A stretch of DNA of 64,000 bases from Adiantum capillus-veneris (lineage: Eukaryota > Streptophyta > Polypodiopsida > Polypodiales > Pteridaceae): the NCBI GenBank assembly GCA_014529385.2, contig CM043963.1, positions 67,631,912 to 67,695,911 of the forward strand. The letters run 5' to 3'. The notes beneath the pieces were generated by a model, which saw only the letters and a list, made by a program, of their open reading frames with translations, did no database searches and had not been told where the DNA came from. Position 1 is the stretch's first letter, and each line of letters opens with the position of its first letter. The translations under genes were made by a program, and so were the position numbers. Below are positions 1-10,095 of this stretch, one piece after another.

Positions 1-727
1 TGTCCTTTTCCTTGAACTTAAAGGAGATTCTCCTTTCAGGAAATTTAACATGGGCAGCCAGGCGGTCAAACCATGGTGCCCCTAGGATTACATCCTCATG
101 CTTGAGAGGAGAGATAAAGAAGTCCTCTTTGTCCACATAGCCTTGGACATGAAGCCTCAATTTCCCGATTAAGGGAGTGACTGAAGCTTCTTGCCCCTTG
201 AAGGCACTGTCTGCGGGTAGGATATCTCCCATCTCGTAGGATTGTATGCCTAGCTTGGTGGCTAACTCCATAGATATGAAATTGTGAGTAGAACCAGGGT
301 CAAAGAGAATAAAAGCATCATGTTCTCTTACCTTTCCCCAAGCATGGCATAAAGGAGATCCTTTGTGGTGAGTTTGGTGAATCTCCTCCTCTTGGATTTC
401 AACCAAAGAAGCTCTAGGAGGATCTTGGCGGTTGTTCTTTTGGGGACAAGCGCGGTACGCATGCCCTTGTTCGCCGCACTTGAAACACCGGTTATCTTTA
501 CGATAACGCTCAAGCTCTTCAGGAGAGAGTTTATTCTTTCCTTTGTAAACTCCCTTCTCTTTAGCTTTGTTGGAATTGCCCTTAGGAGACTTTTGGACAT
601 TGTCCTTCCCCTTAGGCTCATTGGAACCCTTGTTTTCCGGGGGCTTATTATTTCTTTTACCCCCCGTTTGGAAATTGATTCGCGAGGCCACCATAGTATG
701 GTGTATTACCGCCGATATGGTACGTGA
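1..727 (-). pseudogene. Ty3/gypsy gag-protease fragment
   Basis: Minus-strand fragment that is nearly identical to 51153-51880 of the larger gypsy copy. It covers the end of the Gag core, a CCHC zinc knuckle (CFKCGEQGH followed by a final Cys) and the retropepsin domain with the active-site motif FDPGS-HNFIS. The knuckle keeps its first Cys, which is Tyr in the 51-kb copy. The homology stops abruptly at 727, where the tandem unit begins, and the other end runs off the window. It is not expressed as a complete protein. Whether more of the element lies to the left cannot be seen. Confidence 0.85.
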
Positions 728-1032
728 GGTTCTCCATGTAAATTTGCATCTAGACAAACTCTTCATAGCTTTCATCCCTCAACAAATGAACTAGAATAAA
801 AAAACAAACAATTGATACAAAAGCAGTGTTAGTTCTTGCATGTATCTTTGTATCTATTGACTCACAAGGTCAAGGGAATACTCTTTGGGAAGCCATGATT
901 TTGAAACACAAAAACTTCCTCTTATTTTCTCCTTTTCTCACTCCCCCCCCCCCCCCCCCGCACATATTATACCCCCCCCCCTTATTTTTAAGCTTGGGAG
1001 ATAAATTATTGGGGGCCTATTTTCCCCCTTTC

Positions 1033-1482
1033 TCACTTCTCCGGGTCCTTAACTTCATTATCTTCTCCATCGGTGAGTGAGTGGACAATATCTTGAATTC
1101 TCTTGACTTTCATGGATTTGTAATAGTGAGTTTGATTAGCCTCCTCCGATTGGATAAAGGTTTTCTTGGACAATATTATGGCTTTTCTTACCTCCTCCAA
1201 TTGGTAGTCAGTCAAGTCTTCATTGGCTTCCAGCCACCTTCTATGCTTTGCGTCTAAAGCAAACCCTTATCGTTTTTTAGAATTTAGTAGCTTAACTTTG
1301 TCTCCAAATTGCTTCAGGCAGCCCACATGGTATTTCTTTCTTCTAGGATCTGCAATTTTGATTGCTTTCTGCATATTCTTGGCAAAGATTTCCAAATCCC
1401 TAGGGCTTGCCGTTTGCAAAACTTTGCGAAGTTTTCTCATTGCTTTCAAGGCCAAGCTTCTAAACAAGAGGTCTTTGAACAA
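1033..1482 (-). pseudogene. LINE endonuclease-RT linker fragment, unit 1
   Basis: Two minus-strand open stretches, 1482-1267 (71 aa) and 1215-1033 (60 aa). The second contains EEANQTHYYKSMKVKRIQDI followed by SLTDGEDNEVKDPEK. This matches the layout of the plant L1 LINE segment between endonuclease and reverse transcriptase, where a D/N-T-x-Y-F/Y-H motif is followed by a basic stretch and an acidic G-containing turn before the RT. The 71-aa stretch is Lys-rich, lies upstream on the same strand and is probably part of the same linker, but it has no recognised motif. No RT follows: the unit changes to the poly-C segment. Confidence 0.6.
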
Positions 1483-1717
1483 GTGGGGGGGACGTGTCGA
1501 TAGAAACTTCTTAGAGCCTTGCAGACAATGAGATTCCCCTTTGTTTTGTTAAAATTTTACGCTTCATGGTAGGTGATCCGCCGACGGGCATTGTGAGGCT
1601 ATCACCTTCATCGTGAGTAGTGATGGCACCCAGTCAACTTGATGAGAGCAATACCAATGATCCAATCGGGATGCTGTGCTGGCATACTGCAAGATGGTTT
1701 ACGTGAACCCGGGCATG

Positions 1718-1951
1718 TCATTCCAAGGTTCCCACCTCCCACATGTCTACCAAAGCCCACTTCTCACATAGGCTTATCCATTTGGATCTTTGAGATCTAG
1801 CCAGCATGGACGATGAGCCTGTTCTATCCTTTCTCTTCTCCACCATTTTAAAATCTCCCACTAGGAGCCACTCCCCTTCACCATGGAATTCTTCTAGTTG
1901 CGTCCATAGCTTTGCTCTTTGCTTCATCGAGCGGGGTCCATAAATATTGAC
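1718..1951 (-). pseudogene. LINE endonuclease fragment, unit 1
   Basis: Fragment of an apurinic-like (exonuclease/endonuclease/phosphatase) LINE endonuclease. Visible motifs are VNIYGPRS at the start, EGEWLLVGDFKMVE (family form W-x-L-x-GDFN, here with Lys for Asn) and a following DRTG. In an active enzyme the Asp and Asn of GDFN are catalytic or metal-binding, so the Asn-to-Lys change alone would disable it. The reading stops at 1718 before the C-terminal SDH motif. Confidence 0.7.
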
Positions 1952-2662
1952 GATGGGAATAACGCGGGGGATTCACTCTATATACAAAACGGGATGCCAC
2001 GTGCGAGCATAAAACTTTAATAAAACCCCTATATACAACTCATATTAGGAAATCTGACCCCCCTTTCTACGCTTATATAACAATCAATGAAGAAAACTAT
2101 CATTCCCCTATCTTACATATAGAATTTAGGTCTCACATTATCTAACTGAGTAAAACTAGTCAAAGAGTGTGTAGCATACTGACTGGCAATATACTAAGGA
2201 ACCACTTTTGTTGATAACTAGATGTTCCCTCAATGTATCTTAGTTTGACTTTTAAACTATGTGCCCGATCAGGGTGCACTCTTGCTACTCGTCCAATTGT
2301 GACCCATCTAAATTACTTAGAAAACATGGTTATAAAGTTGTGTTAGGTTCTCCATGTAAATTTGCATCTAGACAAACTCTTCATAGCTTTCATCCCTCAA
2401 CAAATGAACTAGAATCACAAAACAAACAATTGATACAAAAACAATGTTAGTTCTTGCATGTATCTTTGTATCTATTGACTCACAAGGTCAAGGGAATACT
2501 CTTTGGGAAGCCATGATTTTGAAACACAAAAACTTCCTCTTATTTTCTCCTTTTCTCACTCCCCCCCCCCCCCCCCCCCCCCCCCCCCGCACATATTATA
2601 CCCCCCCCCCCTTATTTTTAAGCTTGGGAGATAAATTATTGGGGGCCTATTTTCCCCCTTTC

Positions 2663-3112
2663 TCACTTCTCCGGGTCCTTAACTTCATTATCTTCTCCAT
2701 CGGTGAGTGAGTGGACAATATCTTGAATTCTCTTGACTTTCATGGATTTGTAATAGTGAGTTTGATTAGCCTCCTCCGATTGGATAAAGGTTTTCTTGGA
2801 CAATATTATGGCTTTTCTTACCTCCTCCAATTGGTAGTCAGTCAAGTCTTCATTGGCTTCCAGCCACCTTCTATGCTTTGTGTCTAAAGCAAACCCTTAT
2901 CGTTTTTTAGAATTTAGTAGCTTAACTTTGTCTCCAAATTGCTTCAGGCAGCCCACATGGTATTTCTTTCTTCTAGGATCTGCAATTTTGATTGCTTTCT
3001 GCATATTCTTGGCAAAGATTTCCAAATCCCTAGGGCTTGCCGTTTGCAAAACTTTGCGAAGTTTTCTCATTGCTTTCAAGGCCAAGCTTCTAAACAAGAG
3101 GTCTTTGAACAA
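2663..3112 (-). pseudogene. LINE endonuclease-RT linker fragment, unit 2
   Basis: Second tandem copy of the 1033-1482 fragment. Both open stretches (3112-2897 and 2845-2663) translate identically to unit 1. It has no separate function; it is listed so that the duplicated coding content is explicit. Confidence 0.6.
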
Positions 3113-3347
3113 GTAGGGGGGACGTGTCGATAGAAACTTCTTAGAGCCTTGCAGACAATGAGATTCCCCTTTGTTTTTTTAAAATTTTACGCTTCATGGT
3201 AGGTGATCCGCGGACGGGCATTGTGAGGTTATCACCTTCATCGTGAGTAGTGATGGCACCCAGTCAACTTGATGAGAGCAATACCAATGATCCAATCGGG
3301 ATGCTGTGCTGGCATACTACAAGATGGTTTACGTGAACCCGGGCATG

Positions 3348-3581
3348 TCATTCCAAGGTTCCCACCTCCCACATGTCTACCAAAGCCCACTTCTCACATA
3401 GGCTTATCCATTTGGATCTTTGAGATCTAGCCAACATGGACAATGAGCCTGTTCTAACCTTTCTCTTCTCCACCATTTTAAAATCTCCCACTAGGAGCCA
3501 CTCCCCTTCACCATGGAATTCTTGTAGTTGCTTCCATAGCTTTGCTCTTTGCTTCATCGAGCGGGGTCCATAAATATTGAC
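3348..3581 (-). pseudogene. LINE endonuclease fragment, unit 2
   Basis: Second tandem copy of the 1718-1951 endonuclease fragment. It keeps the same GDFK motif and differs by a few substitutions (for example KRKVRTG for KRKDRTG). The shared Asn-to-Lys change shows that the inactivation came before the tandem duplication. Confidence 0.68.
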
Positions 3582-4689
3582 GATGGGAATAACGCGGGGG
3601 ATTCACTCTATATACAAAACGGGATGCCACGTGCGAGCATAAAACTTTGATAAAACCCCTATATAAAACTCATATTAGGAAATCCGACCCCCCTACCCCC
3701 CTTTCTACGCTTATATAACAATCAATGAAGAAAACTTTCATTCCCCTATCTTACATATAGAATTTAGGTCTCACATTATCTAACTGAGTAAAACTAGTCA
3801 AAGAGTGTGTAGCATACTGACTGGCAATATACTAAGGAACCACTTTTGTTGATAACTAGATGTTCCCTCAATGTATCTTAGTTTGACTTTTAAACTATGT
3901 GCCCGATCAGGGTGCACTCTTGCTACTCGTCCAATTGTGACCCATCTAAATTACTTAGAAAACATGGTTAGAAAGTTGTGTTAGGTTCTCCATGTAAATT
4001 TGCATCTAGACAAACTCTTCATAGCTTTCATCCCTCAACAAATGAACTAGAATCACAAAACAAACAATTGATACAAAAACACTGTTAGTTCTTGCATGTA
4101 TCTTTGTATCTATTGACTCACAAGGTCAAGGGAATACTCTTTGGGAAGCCATGATTTTGAAACACAAAAACTTCCTCTTATTTTTCCCTTTTCTCACTTC
4201 TCTCTCCCCCCCCCCACACATATTATACCCCCCTCCCTTATTTTTAAGCTTGGGAGATAAATTATTGGGGGCCTATTTTCCCCCTTTCTCACTTCTCCCC
4301 CCTCCCCCCCCCTCCCCCTCCACATATTATACCCCCCTCCCTTATTTTTAAGCTTAGGAGATAAATTATTGGGGGCCTGTCCCTAAATTATATGTTTATG
4401 TAACTTATAAAAAAACCTCCTCCCCTGCACTTATCTAGGTTGCATTTATTCGATCGAATAAATTGTCATTATTCGTGTATACTCGTATAATACGTGGTAT
4501 TTTCAAATAATTTCTATTCTTTCAATCGATAGCTTATTGATCGATAGTCTTTCAATCGAAACAATATCGATCGACACTATATTGTTCGATATCAAAATTG
4601 GTCGAAAGACTATCGATCGATACAGTAGATCTCCATTTAAAAAAAATGCGTCACTCTTCGATACGTTTTCGATCGGGATCGCTTGTAGA

Positions 4690-4731
4690 GCTCTTGCACT
4701 CTCTCTAGCTCACTCTCTCTCTCTCTCTCTT

Positions 4732-4765
<34 letters not shown>

Positions 4766-4795
4766 GCTCACAGTCTCTCTAGCTCTCTCCTTAGT
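4690..4795 (+). repeat. (CT)n-rich tract
   Basis: Imperfect CT microsatellite with interspersed CTAGCTCA units inside the hAT-like element. It is followed by a short unique segment up to about 4860. Confidence 0.8.
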
Positions 4796-4914
4796 TCACA
4801 CAAGTTGCAGTCGTTCTTTGAGCAGGTCAACCTCGCGTATTGGTGAGCATCTTTTCTCTTCACGTTCGCGTTTTTATAAATAATAATCTAAATTTAATTT
4901 TCACGTGATTATAT

Positions 4915-5735
4915 ATAACTGTATGTGTCTTTGATATGCCTTCGAGCTCTCTTAGTCACATAGCAATTTAAAATTTAGAGTATAGAAATTACTGTGGGTT
5001 GTCTGATTCTATATCTTACTCCCATAGTAATCTAAAACAAAGTTAGAAAACATTGACTCTTGTTCTGATATGCTTTGCAACACTCTTACTTGAGTCAATG
5101 TTCTAGGAATTTCGATAACACCGTACATTGTTTTGATATGCTTGTCGGCACTCATGCTTTGTATGGTGTTTTCGGAGACCATCAAATAGCACGTGCATTT
5201 GTTCGATATATCTTACGACACTCTTACTTTGTATGATGATTTAGGTAAAATAAGCTCTAATGAAATGTGAGCTTACAAAAAATCTTACTTCTTCCTGCGT
5301 CTGAGCTTTGGTTCTTACAACGGGAGAAGTTACTCCTAGACACGATCTGTGCGAGTAAATTTTTATCTAGTGATTCATTAAGCTATACACTTTTCAATAT
5401 ACGTATTCATGGACCACATGATTCATAGATCTACATTGTAGATCTGTAAATCAGAAAAGTGTAATCTTTAAACTACTCCCTACGTCATGATCTTTGGTTC
5501 TTACAATGGGAGGAGTTTCTCTTAGACATGATTTGTGAAAAAAAAACCATTATCTGATGAGCTACTGATTTTTAAAGTGTGATCGTTCTCGACGTCTGCA
5601 TCGAACGTTTATCCTTTGTTCTTACGACGGGAGTAAAACCCCTGCATCTGGTGCTTTGGATTTGCTTAGATCCTTACAATGAGAGGGATACACACGTGAC
5701 ACCACGCTTTACGTTGTTCTTTGTAATTTGTAAAA
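4915..5735 (+). repeat. Two diverged tandem repeat families
   Basis: Family A has copies near 4930, 5065, 5130 and 5203, centred on GATATGCTT followed by ACTC(T/A)TACTTTGTATGRTG. Family B has copies near 5304, 5489, 5604 and 5668, centred on TTGGTTCTTACAACGGGAG. The copies are too diverged for a clean period. They occupy most of the interior of the 4435-6166 element and explain its lack of coding sequence. Confidence 0.55.
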
Positions 5736-6166
5736 TAATGTGTATTTGTATGACTTCGTCACATTCCTATTGATAACATCTCATACATGCGAGGTTTTTG
5801 AATTGAAAAATCATAACATATTTTTTTAGGATATGAAAAATCATAATTAACATGATTTTAAGTTGACAATTCAAGCTTTCTATGTCGGGGGTGACCTGAT
5901 ACTTTGGTGAAGGAAATTATACCTAAAATACATAAATCTGGGCTTTTTATACTATTTCAGAATCGATTGATACCTATCAATCGATAGTTTTTTTATCAAT
6001 ACAATATCAATTGATAGTCTTTCGATCGATATGTAAGCAGTAAAACGTTATTTTGCATAAAGCTGACATGGCAGCAAATAATACACACGAATATATCTTT
6101 GAAACGTATTAATTGACCATTATTCACGAATAAAACGAATGTCAAATAACGAATCATGCAATCATG

Positions 6167-6748
6167 GCACTTATGTGGTGCGGTAAGTTTTCCATGGTGA
6201 ATCCCCCGGGGGAAATAAATTGATCTGCCCATTTGATTTCAATTCCTAGAGCTCTCCCAAAGGGGTGATTGAACACAACCTTAGGCTGTAGGGCCCTCAA
6301 CAATAGTGAGAACACCATTGTACCCATCAATACCTTCTCCAAAGAAGATGAGTTTCTTTCCAAAAGCTTGCTTTCTTTTGCTTGTGGCATCAAGATGATG
6401 CTCTTGAAAAGCCCAACAATTAATATATTTGCCCTTCCTCACTTCCTCCCAAAATAGGGTGCCCTTCTTCTCGGTCTTGAGCCCTTTCATGTTCCAAGAA
6501 TGAAGAACAAACTCTTCCATTACTGAAAAAGGGATATGAACTCCTCCACCTTGTGATACTCTTCTTCTGTGCCCTCTTTCCTCTTGTTCTCCTTCATTGG
6601 CCCTTTCCCATTCCTCTCTGCAACAATCATTAGGCTTTTTGTGTTGGCATCCAATCATCAGGTTTTTCGGGTTGGCATCCCGAAGAACCTCAAAAATATT
6701 ATCATAGAGGAAAGGGATTTTAGGGATGTCTTGCGGGGTTTCCTTCAT
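6167..6748 (-). pseudogene. L1-type LINE endonuclease, N-terminal part
   Basis: Start of the LINE ORF2 endonuclease on the minus strand. SWNMKGLKTEKK corresponds to the SWNxRGL motif that opens plant LINE endonucleases, and CWAFQEHHL corresponds to the xxxQETHL motif holding the catalytic Glu. A stop and frame changes follow near 6281 and 6154, and the hAT-like element interrupts it at 6166. The upstream part of the frame (6748-6570) is the ORF1-ORF2 junction. It sits downstream of the ORF1 fragment in the normal LINE order. Confidence 0.75.
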
Positions 6749-7076
6749 TTTCCATCTGCTCGTGCATGGGATTTTTAACGCTTACATGAAATGTTGGAGA
6801 CTTGCTACCATCCTTCATCTGTCCTTCCAAATGTGGGTTAAGAACAATCTTATGAACCACTGGGGATGTCATTTTTTTCTAGGCGGCTAACGTGAAACAG
6901 TACCCTGGGATGGTCTTTGTGTTCGTGGAATGGGCTTTGGTAGTCTTCTCTGAATTCTCTGAGGTTTCCTTATTTGTATTAGGCTGCACACTTTCTCGAG
7001 ACTTCTCATTACCATTCTATGGGGGAGTGGGAAATTCATTATCCATCATTGAGGGCGTAGCTTTTTTCCCACCTAC

Positions 7077-7541
7077 TCAGACTGGGGCCGTGGACATGAC
7101 AACTGGGCACGACCTAGCAAAGTTCCCAAATTTGTTGCACGTGAAGCACACACCAAAAAAGGTGCCAAAGTTCAGAGGGATAACCTTAAGTCTAGCCTCC
7201 ACATTTACCACTAGATTCTTGGGTTGGGCCTTCCTAACCAAAGACAAACGTAGACTTAGCAAGCTCAGCAAGTTGTCTTTTAATGAAGGCAGGAGGGAAT
7301 GCCATGGTGAGGGCATCCTCAACCTCGGGTCTCCCTTTGCCGCATCCATGAGACCCGAGGGTGCACTGACTTCTTCTAGTGTTCTTTTGTTCAGGGACAT
7401 CGCGTTGAGAATATTAGCTAGTTCTTTTTCGATCTGCACCTTTCGTCCTCTCAACCCCTCCTTGTTTAACTCGGATATGTGGCCTCCCTCATTGTGGCGG
7501 GTTGATACTACTTCAGGGCCTTTGCCTGACCTGTCGGACAA
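7077..7541 (-). pseudogene. LINE ORF1 (Gag-like) C-terminal part
   Basis: Open for 154 codons on the minus strand. It contains PLNFGTFFGVCFTCNKFGNF and then ARSC. This is the plant LINE ORF1 zinc knuckle (CX2CX4HX4C) with His replaced by Asn, so metal binding is probably lost. ORF1 proteins of this type bind LINE RNA in the ribonucleoprotein particle. The N-terminal DUF4283-like domain is not seen. The endonuclease fragment lies directly downstream, as in an intact LINE. Decay continues through the ORF1-ORF2 spacer 7076-6750. Confidence 0.65.
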
Positions 7542-7599
7542 TGAATTCTTTGTCCCCCTTGCACCCCATCACTGCCTCAGCATAGGGTAGCTTGTGCAG

Positions 7600-8455
7600 G
7601 CTATCCATGGAAAGGGGATCAGTGCGAGCCGTCCCTAATATGGAGCTCAAATGCAGTTCTTCCACTTATTTTTTTCCATGTGACTCAGCCTTAGGCCGGA
7701 TAAATGGCACGCCAAAGATGCAGCAAGCATGCACTCAATATGTGGTAGTAAGCATGTAATGCAAAACTTAAAGGAAAATAATTGCGCCTAGCATAACTAA
7801 TCGCACGGAAGATAGCTAAAAAAGATGAAGGGCAAAGAAAAAAGAAAAAACTTGCACCAGGTTGTAGACGCCAAGGCATGAAAACCTAAGGACGCATTAA
7901 GCAAAAGTTAGAAGATAATGCCAAGGAAAACCTTAAGGTAGAACCCACCCACAATCTTAAGCAGAGGAATTCCCCTCAAAGTTAAGCCCACCCACCATGA
8001 ACCGGCTTCTCATGCATGTTGTTTGAGTAGGGGAGTACCCATGTTTTTTGGCCTGCTCAAAGGGCTAAGGCCATAGTGATGTGGTTCCCTTTTTCTTAGT
8101 GAAAAAGGAGAGGTTGTTTTAAAAAAATGTAAAATTTTTTGATTGGTTGGTTGCCAGACACTCATTAGATTTGATTGGTAGATAAGTTAGTGACAATCAT
8201 TGTTTTAGAAGCTTGTCATGAAAATGATGAAACAGTGTGGTTTGGAGCTAAAAATAGCAAAAGAGTTTTAAAGTTTTTGTAGACTAAAATAAATTTTAGT
8301 TGGTAGATCAAGATAGGGAAGATCCCTTGATGAGGTCGCTTCATCAAATAAGTATTACAAAAATAATGAAAAGACAAGCCTCTCACACACCAACCCAATA
8401 AAGGTAGTGGAGGCCAGATACCCCATGCCCAAGGGGTTCAAACTTCATTGGCCAG

Positions 8456-8458
<3 letters not shown>
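7600..8458. other. Non-coding, no supported feature
   Basis: AT-rich sequence upstream of the LINE ORF1. It may include the LINE 5' untranslated region. I see no gene or clear repeat structure. Confidence 0.5.

Positions 8459-8541
<83 letters not shown>
8459..8541 (+). repeat. (GA)41 microsatellite
   Basis: About 82 bp of uninterrupted AG dinucleotides, 66 bp to the left of the LTR retrotransposon insertion point. Confidence 0.97.
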
Positions 8542-8543
<2 letters not shown>

Positions 8544-8607
8544 TGCACGGAATCAAGATTGAACCCCAGTGGTGCTATGCTTGATGTGTGAGTGTTCCTT
8601 AGATCTC

Positions 8608-8902
8608 TGTTAACCCTCACGGCACACGGACACCCTATCGCCTACGACGGACGTGTATTATGTATTATTTAGAGTCAGGTACCGGGCTTGTCGGACCAAT
8701 AGGAAAAAGGTAGAGTGATCGCCGATGAGAGGCGCTCTTTAACTTGGACATTCAAGGGGTTAGTTGGCTAAGCATGGGCGCCCAAGTGTGAATGGGGTGA
8801 GCTCCTATAAAAGCCAACTAAACCTAATTTTTACTCATTCTCTCATTTGTGCAATTGAAGAGTGCTCTTGCTCCATCTCCATCTTCTTCTTCTTCACCTC
8901 CT

Positions 8903-8935
<33 letters not shown>

Positions 8936-9184
8936 GAGAGTGTGTGTGCGATCGAGCATTACGAAGGCACGACGGCGGCGAAGCGGTTGAGCGCGGCACG
9001 ACTGCAGCTTCTTCTTCATCGCGGCGAGGAATCCACCACAAAGGCGAGCGTAGAGCGGTGAGTGACACACCCTTGTTTTCTTGAGGTTGCTGGTTTAGGC
9101 TTGTTGTGTGCTTGGAGCCGTTTGTGGCTCGCACACGGTGTATTGGCAAGTCCCTTGCTTTGACAGTGCGGCAAGGAGCGCACA
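8608..9184 (+). repeat. 5' LTR of the Gag-protease element
   Basis: 577 bp, starting TGTTAACCCTCACGGC and ending GGAGCGCACA. It matches 16830-17410 with roughly 98% identity by eye. Differences include C/T at 8620 and the length of the GT/GA microsatellite near 8907-8940. Confidence 0.95.
8806..8813 (+). promoter_or_regulatory. TATA box of 5' LTR
   Basis: TATAAAAG, also present at 17028-17035 in the 3' LTR. It is placed mid-LTR as expected for the U3 promoter, so the GT/GA tract about 100 bp downstream would be in R or U5. Confidence 0.7.
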
Positions 9185-9188
9185 TTTT

Positions 9189-9206
9189 TGGCGCCGCTGC
9201 CGGGGA
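9189..9206 (+). other. Primer-binding site, tRNA-Asp type
   Basis: TGGCGCCGCTGCCGGGGA lies 4 bp after the 5' LTR. This is the form used by Athila/Tat-type plant gypsy elements and is complementary to the 3' end of tRNA-Asp including CCA. Confidence 0.85.
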
Positions 9207-10095
9207 TATGCCCTACACTAAGCTCGGTTAGCACTTTACGCTTCCTTGTGGTGCAATTTCTATCATAGGAAAGGCAGGGAAGGAGTGTGTGGAGATTTCT
9301 GTTTTTTGCGTTTTCTGTATTTTCTGTCAAGTTTCAATTTCTGCTATTGTCTGTGCTTTTTCAATTTTCTGCATCTCTTGCGTTTTTTCAATTTCTGCAT
9401 TTTCAATTTCTGCATTTTCAATTTCTTGCATTTCTGCGTTTTTTCAATTTCCTGCATTTCTGCGTTTTTTCAATTTTCTGCATTTCTACAGTTTCAATTT
9501 CTGCGTTTTCAATTTCTGTATTTTCTGCATTTTTTTTAAAAAAAAAATTTGAAAAAAAAACGAGTCTAAAAAAAATTGGAAAATAAAAACGCGAGTGAGC
9601 GGGCGGCTAAATTTTTCAAAAATAAAAAACGTGACTCTTAAAACGGACTGGTTGGTTTGTATAAAAGATAGATCGGGAATGCCCAAGCCTAAGCCCAAGC
9701 CCAGGCCCAGGCCTCAGTCCTCACTCTTATGATATATACCAGACTCACTCTTATATATATACCCTACTCCCTCAAGAGAGAATGAGAGCATGTGGGACAA
9801 GTCCTCCACTCTCCTCCTTTCTCTTCCCACTTGCACCCTTAGACTTTCTAGTTTGGGTCTAGTTCCCTACTGGAAATTGATAGTTTTAGGGATTCCGAGG
9901 GCATAGAGTGACCAAACGGAGGGCTGTAAAGCACGGCACGACCCTCTGACCGATACGCTCGTTTCGAGCTATCACACGGCCCATTCCACGACACGCTCTA
10001 AAAAATCTAGCAAAAAAACAAACAAAAAACACGCTAAAAACTAGTCACAAGGCCTCCTAGAGCAGCTTTTTGACACCTTAGGGTATCAAAAGCAC
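9207..10095 (+). other. Leader region with T-rich minisatellite
   Basis: About 890-bp untranslated leader. From 9297 to 9538 it consists of repeats of TTTCAATTTCTGCA with interspersed TGCGTTT, ending in an A/T homopolymer zone. A second small repeat of CCCAAGCCTAAG type lies at 9679-9715. The leader ends just before ATG 10096, which starts MHLRSGR. Confidence 0.75.

Larger units (their letters stand above)
727..4380. repeat. 1.6-kb tandem unit, 2.3 copies
   Basis: The sequence beginning AGGTTCTCCATGTAAATTTG recurs at 727, 2345 and 3983, giving unit lengths of 1618 and 1638 bp and a partial third unit of about 400 bp. Copies 1 and 2 differ by scattered point changes and by poly-C tract length (about 16 C near 943 against nearly 30 C near 2561). 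Each full unit holds a C-tract segment, LINE-derived coding fragments on the minus strand and about 400 bp of AT-rich non-coding DNA. The near identity points to recent duplication or to an assembly effect. Confidence 0.9.
4427..6174. mobile_element. Non-autonomous hAT-like element with fold-back arms
   Basis: The element is 4435-6166 (1732 bp), flanked by an exact 8-bp direct repeat GCACTTAT at 4427-4434 and 6167-6174. Its ends are imperfect inverted repeats: CTAGGTTGCATTTATTCG on the left and, read inward on the other strand, CATGATTGCATGATTCG. An 8-bp duplication with a TAGG/TG-rich start is typical of hAT elements. Inside each end are ATCGAT-rich arms (4526-4625 and 5962-6030) in opposite orientation. 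There is no transposase ORF. The target was LINE sequence: the endonuclease fragment at 6167 onward resumes at 4426 and below. Confidence 0.7.

Noticed and set aside
365-727. 120-codon plus-strand ORF (and its match at 51521-51922)
   Set aside because: It is the antisense of the gypsy gag-protease region, which shows zinc-knuckle and protease motifs on the other strand.
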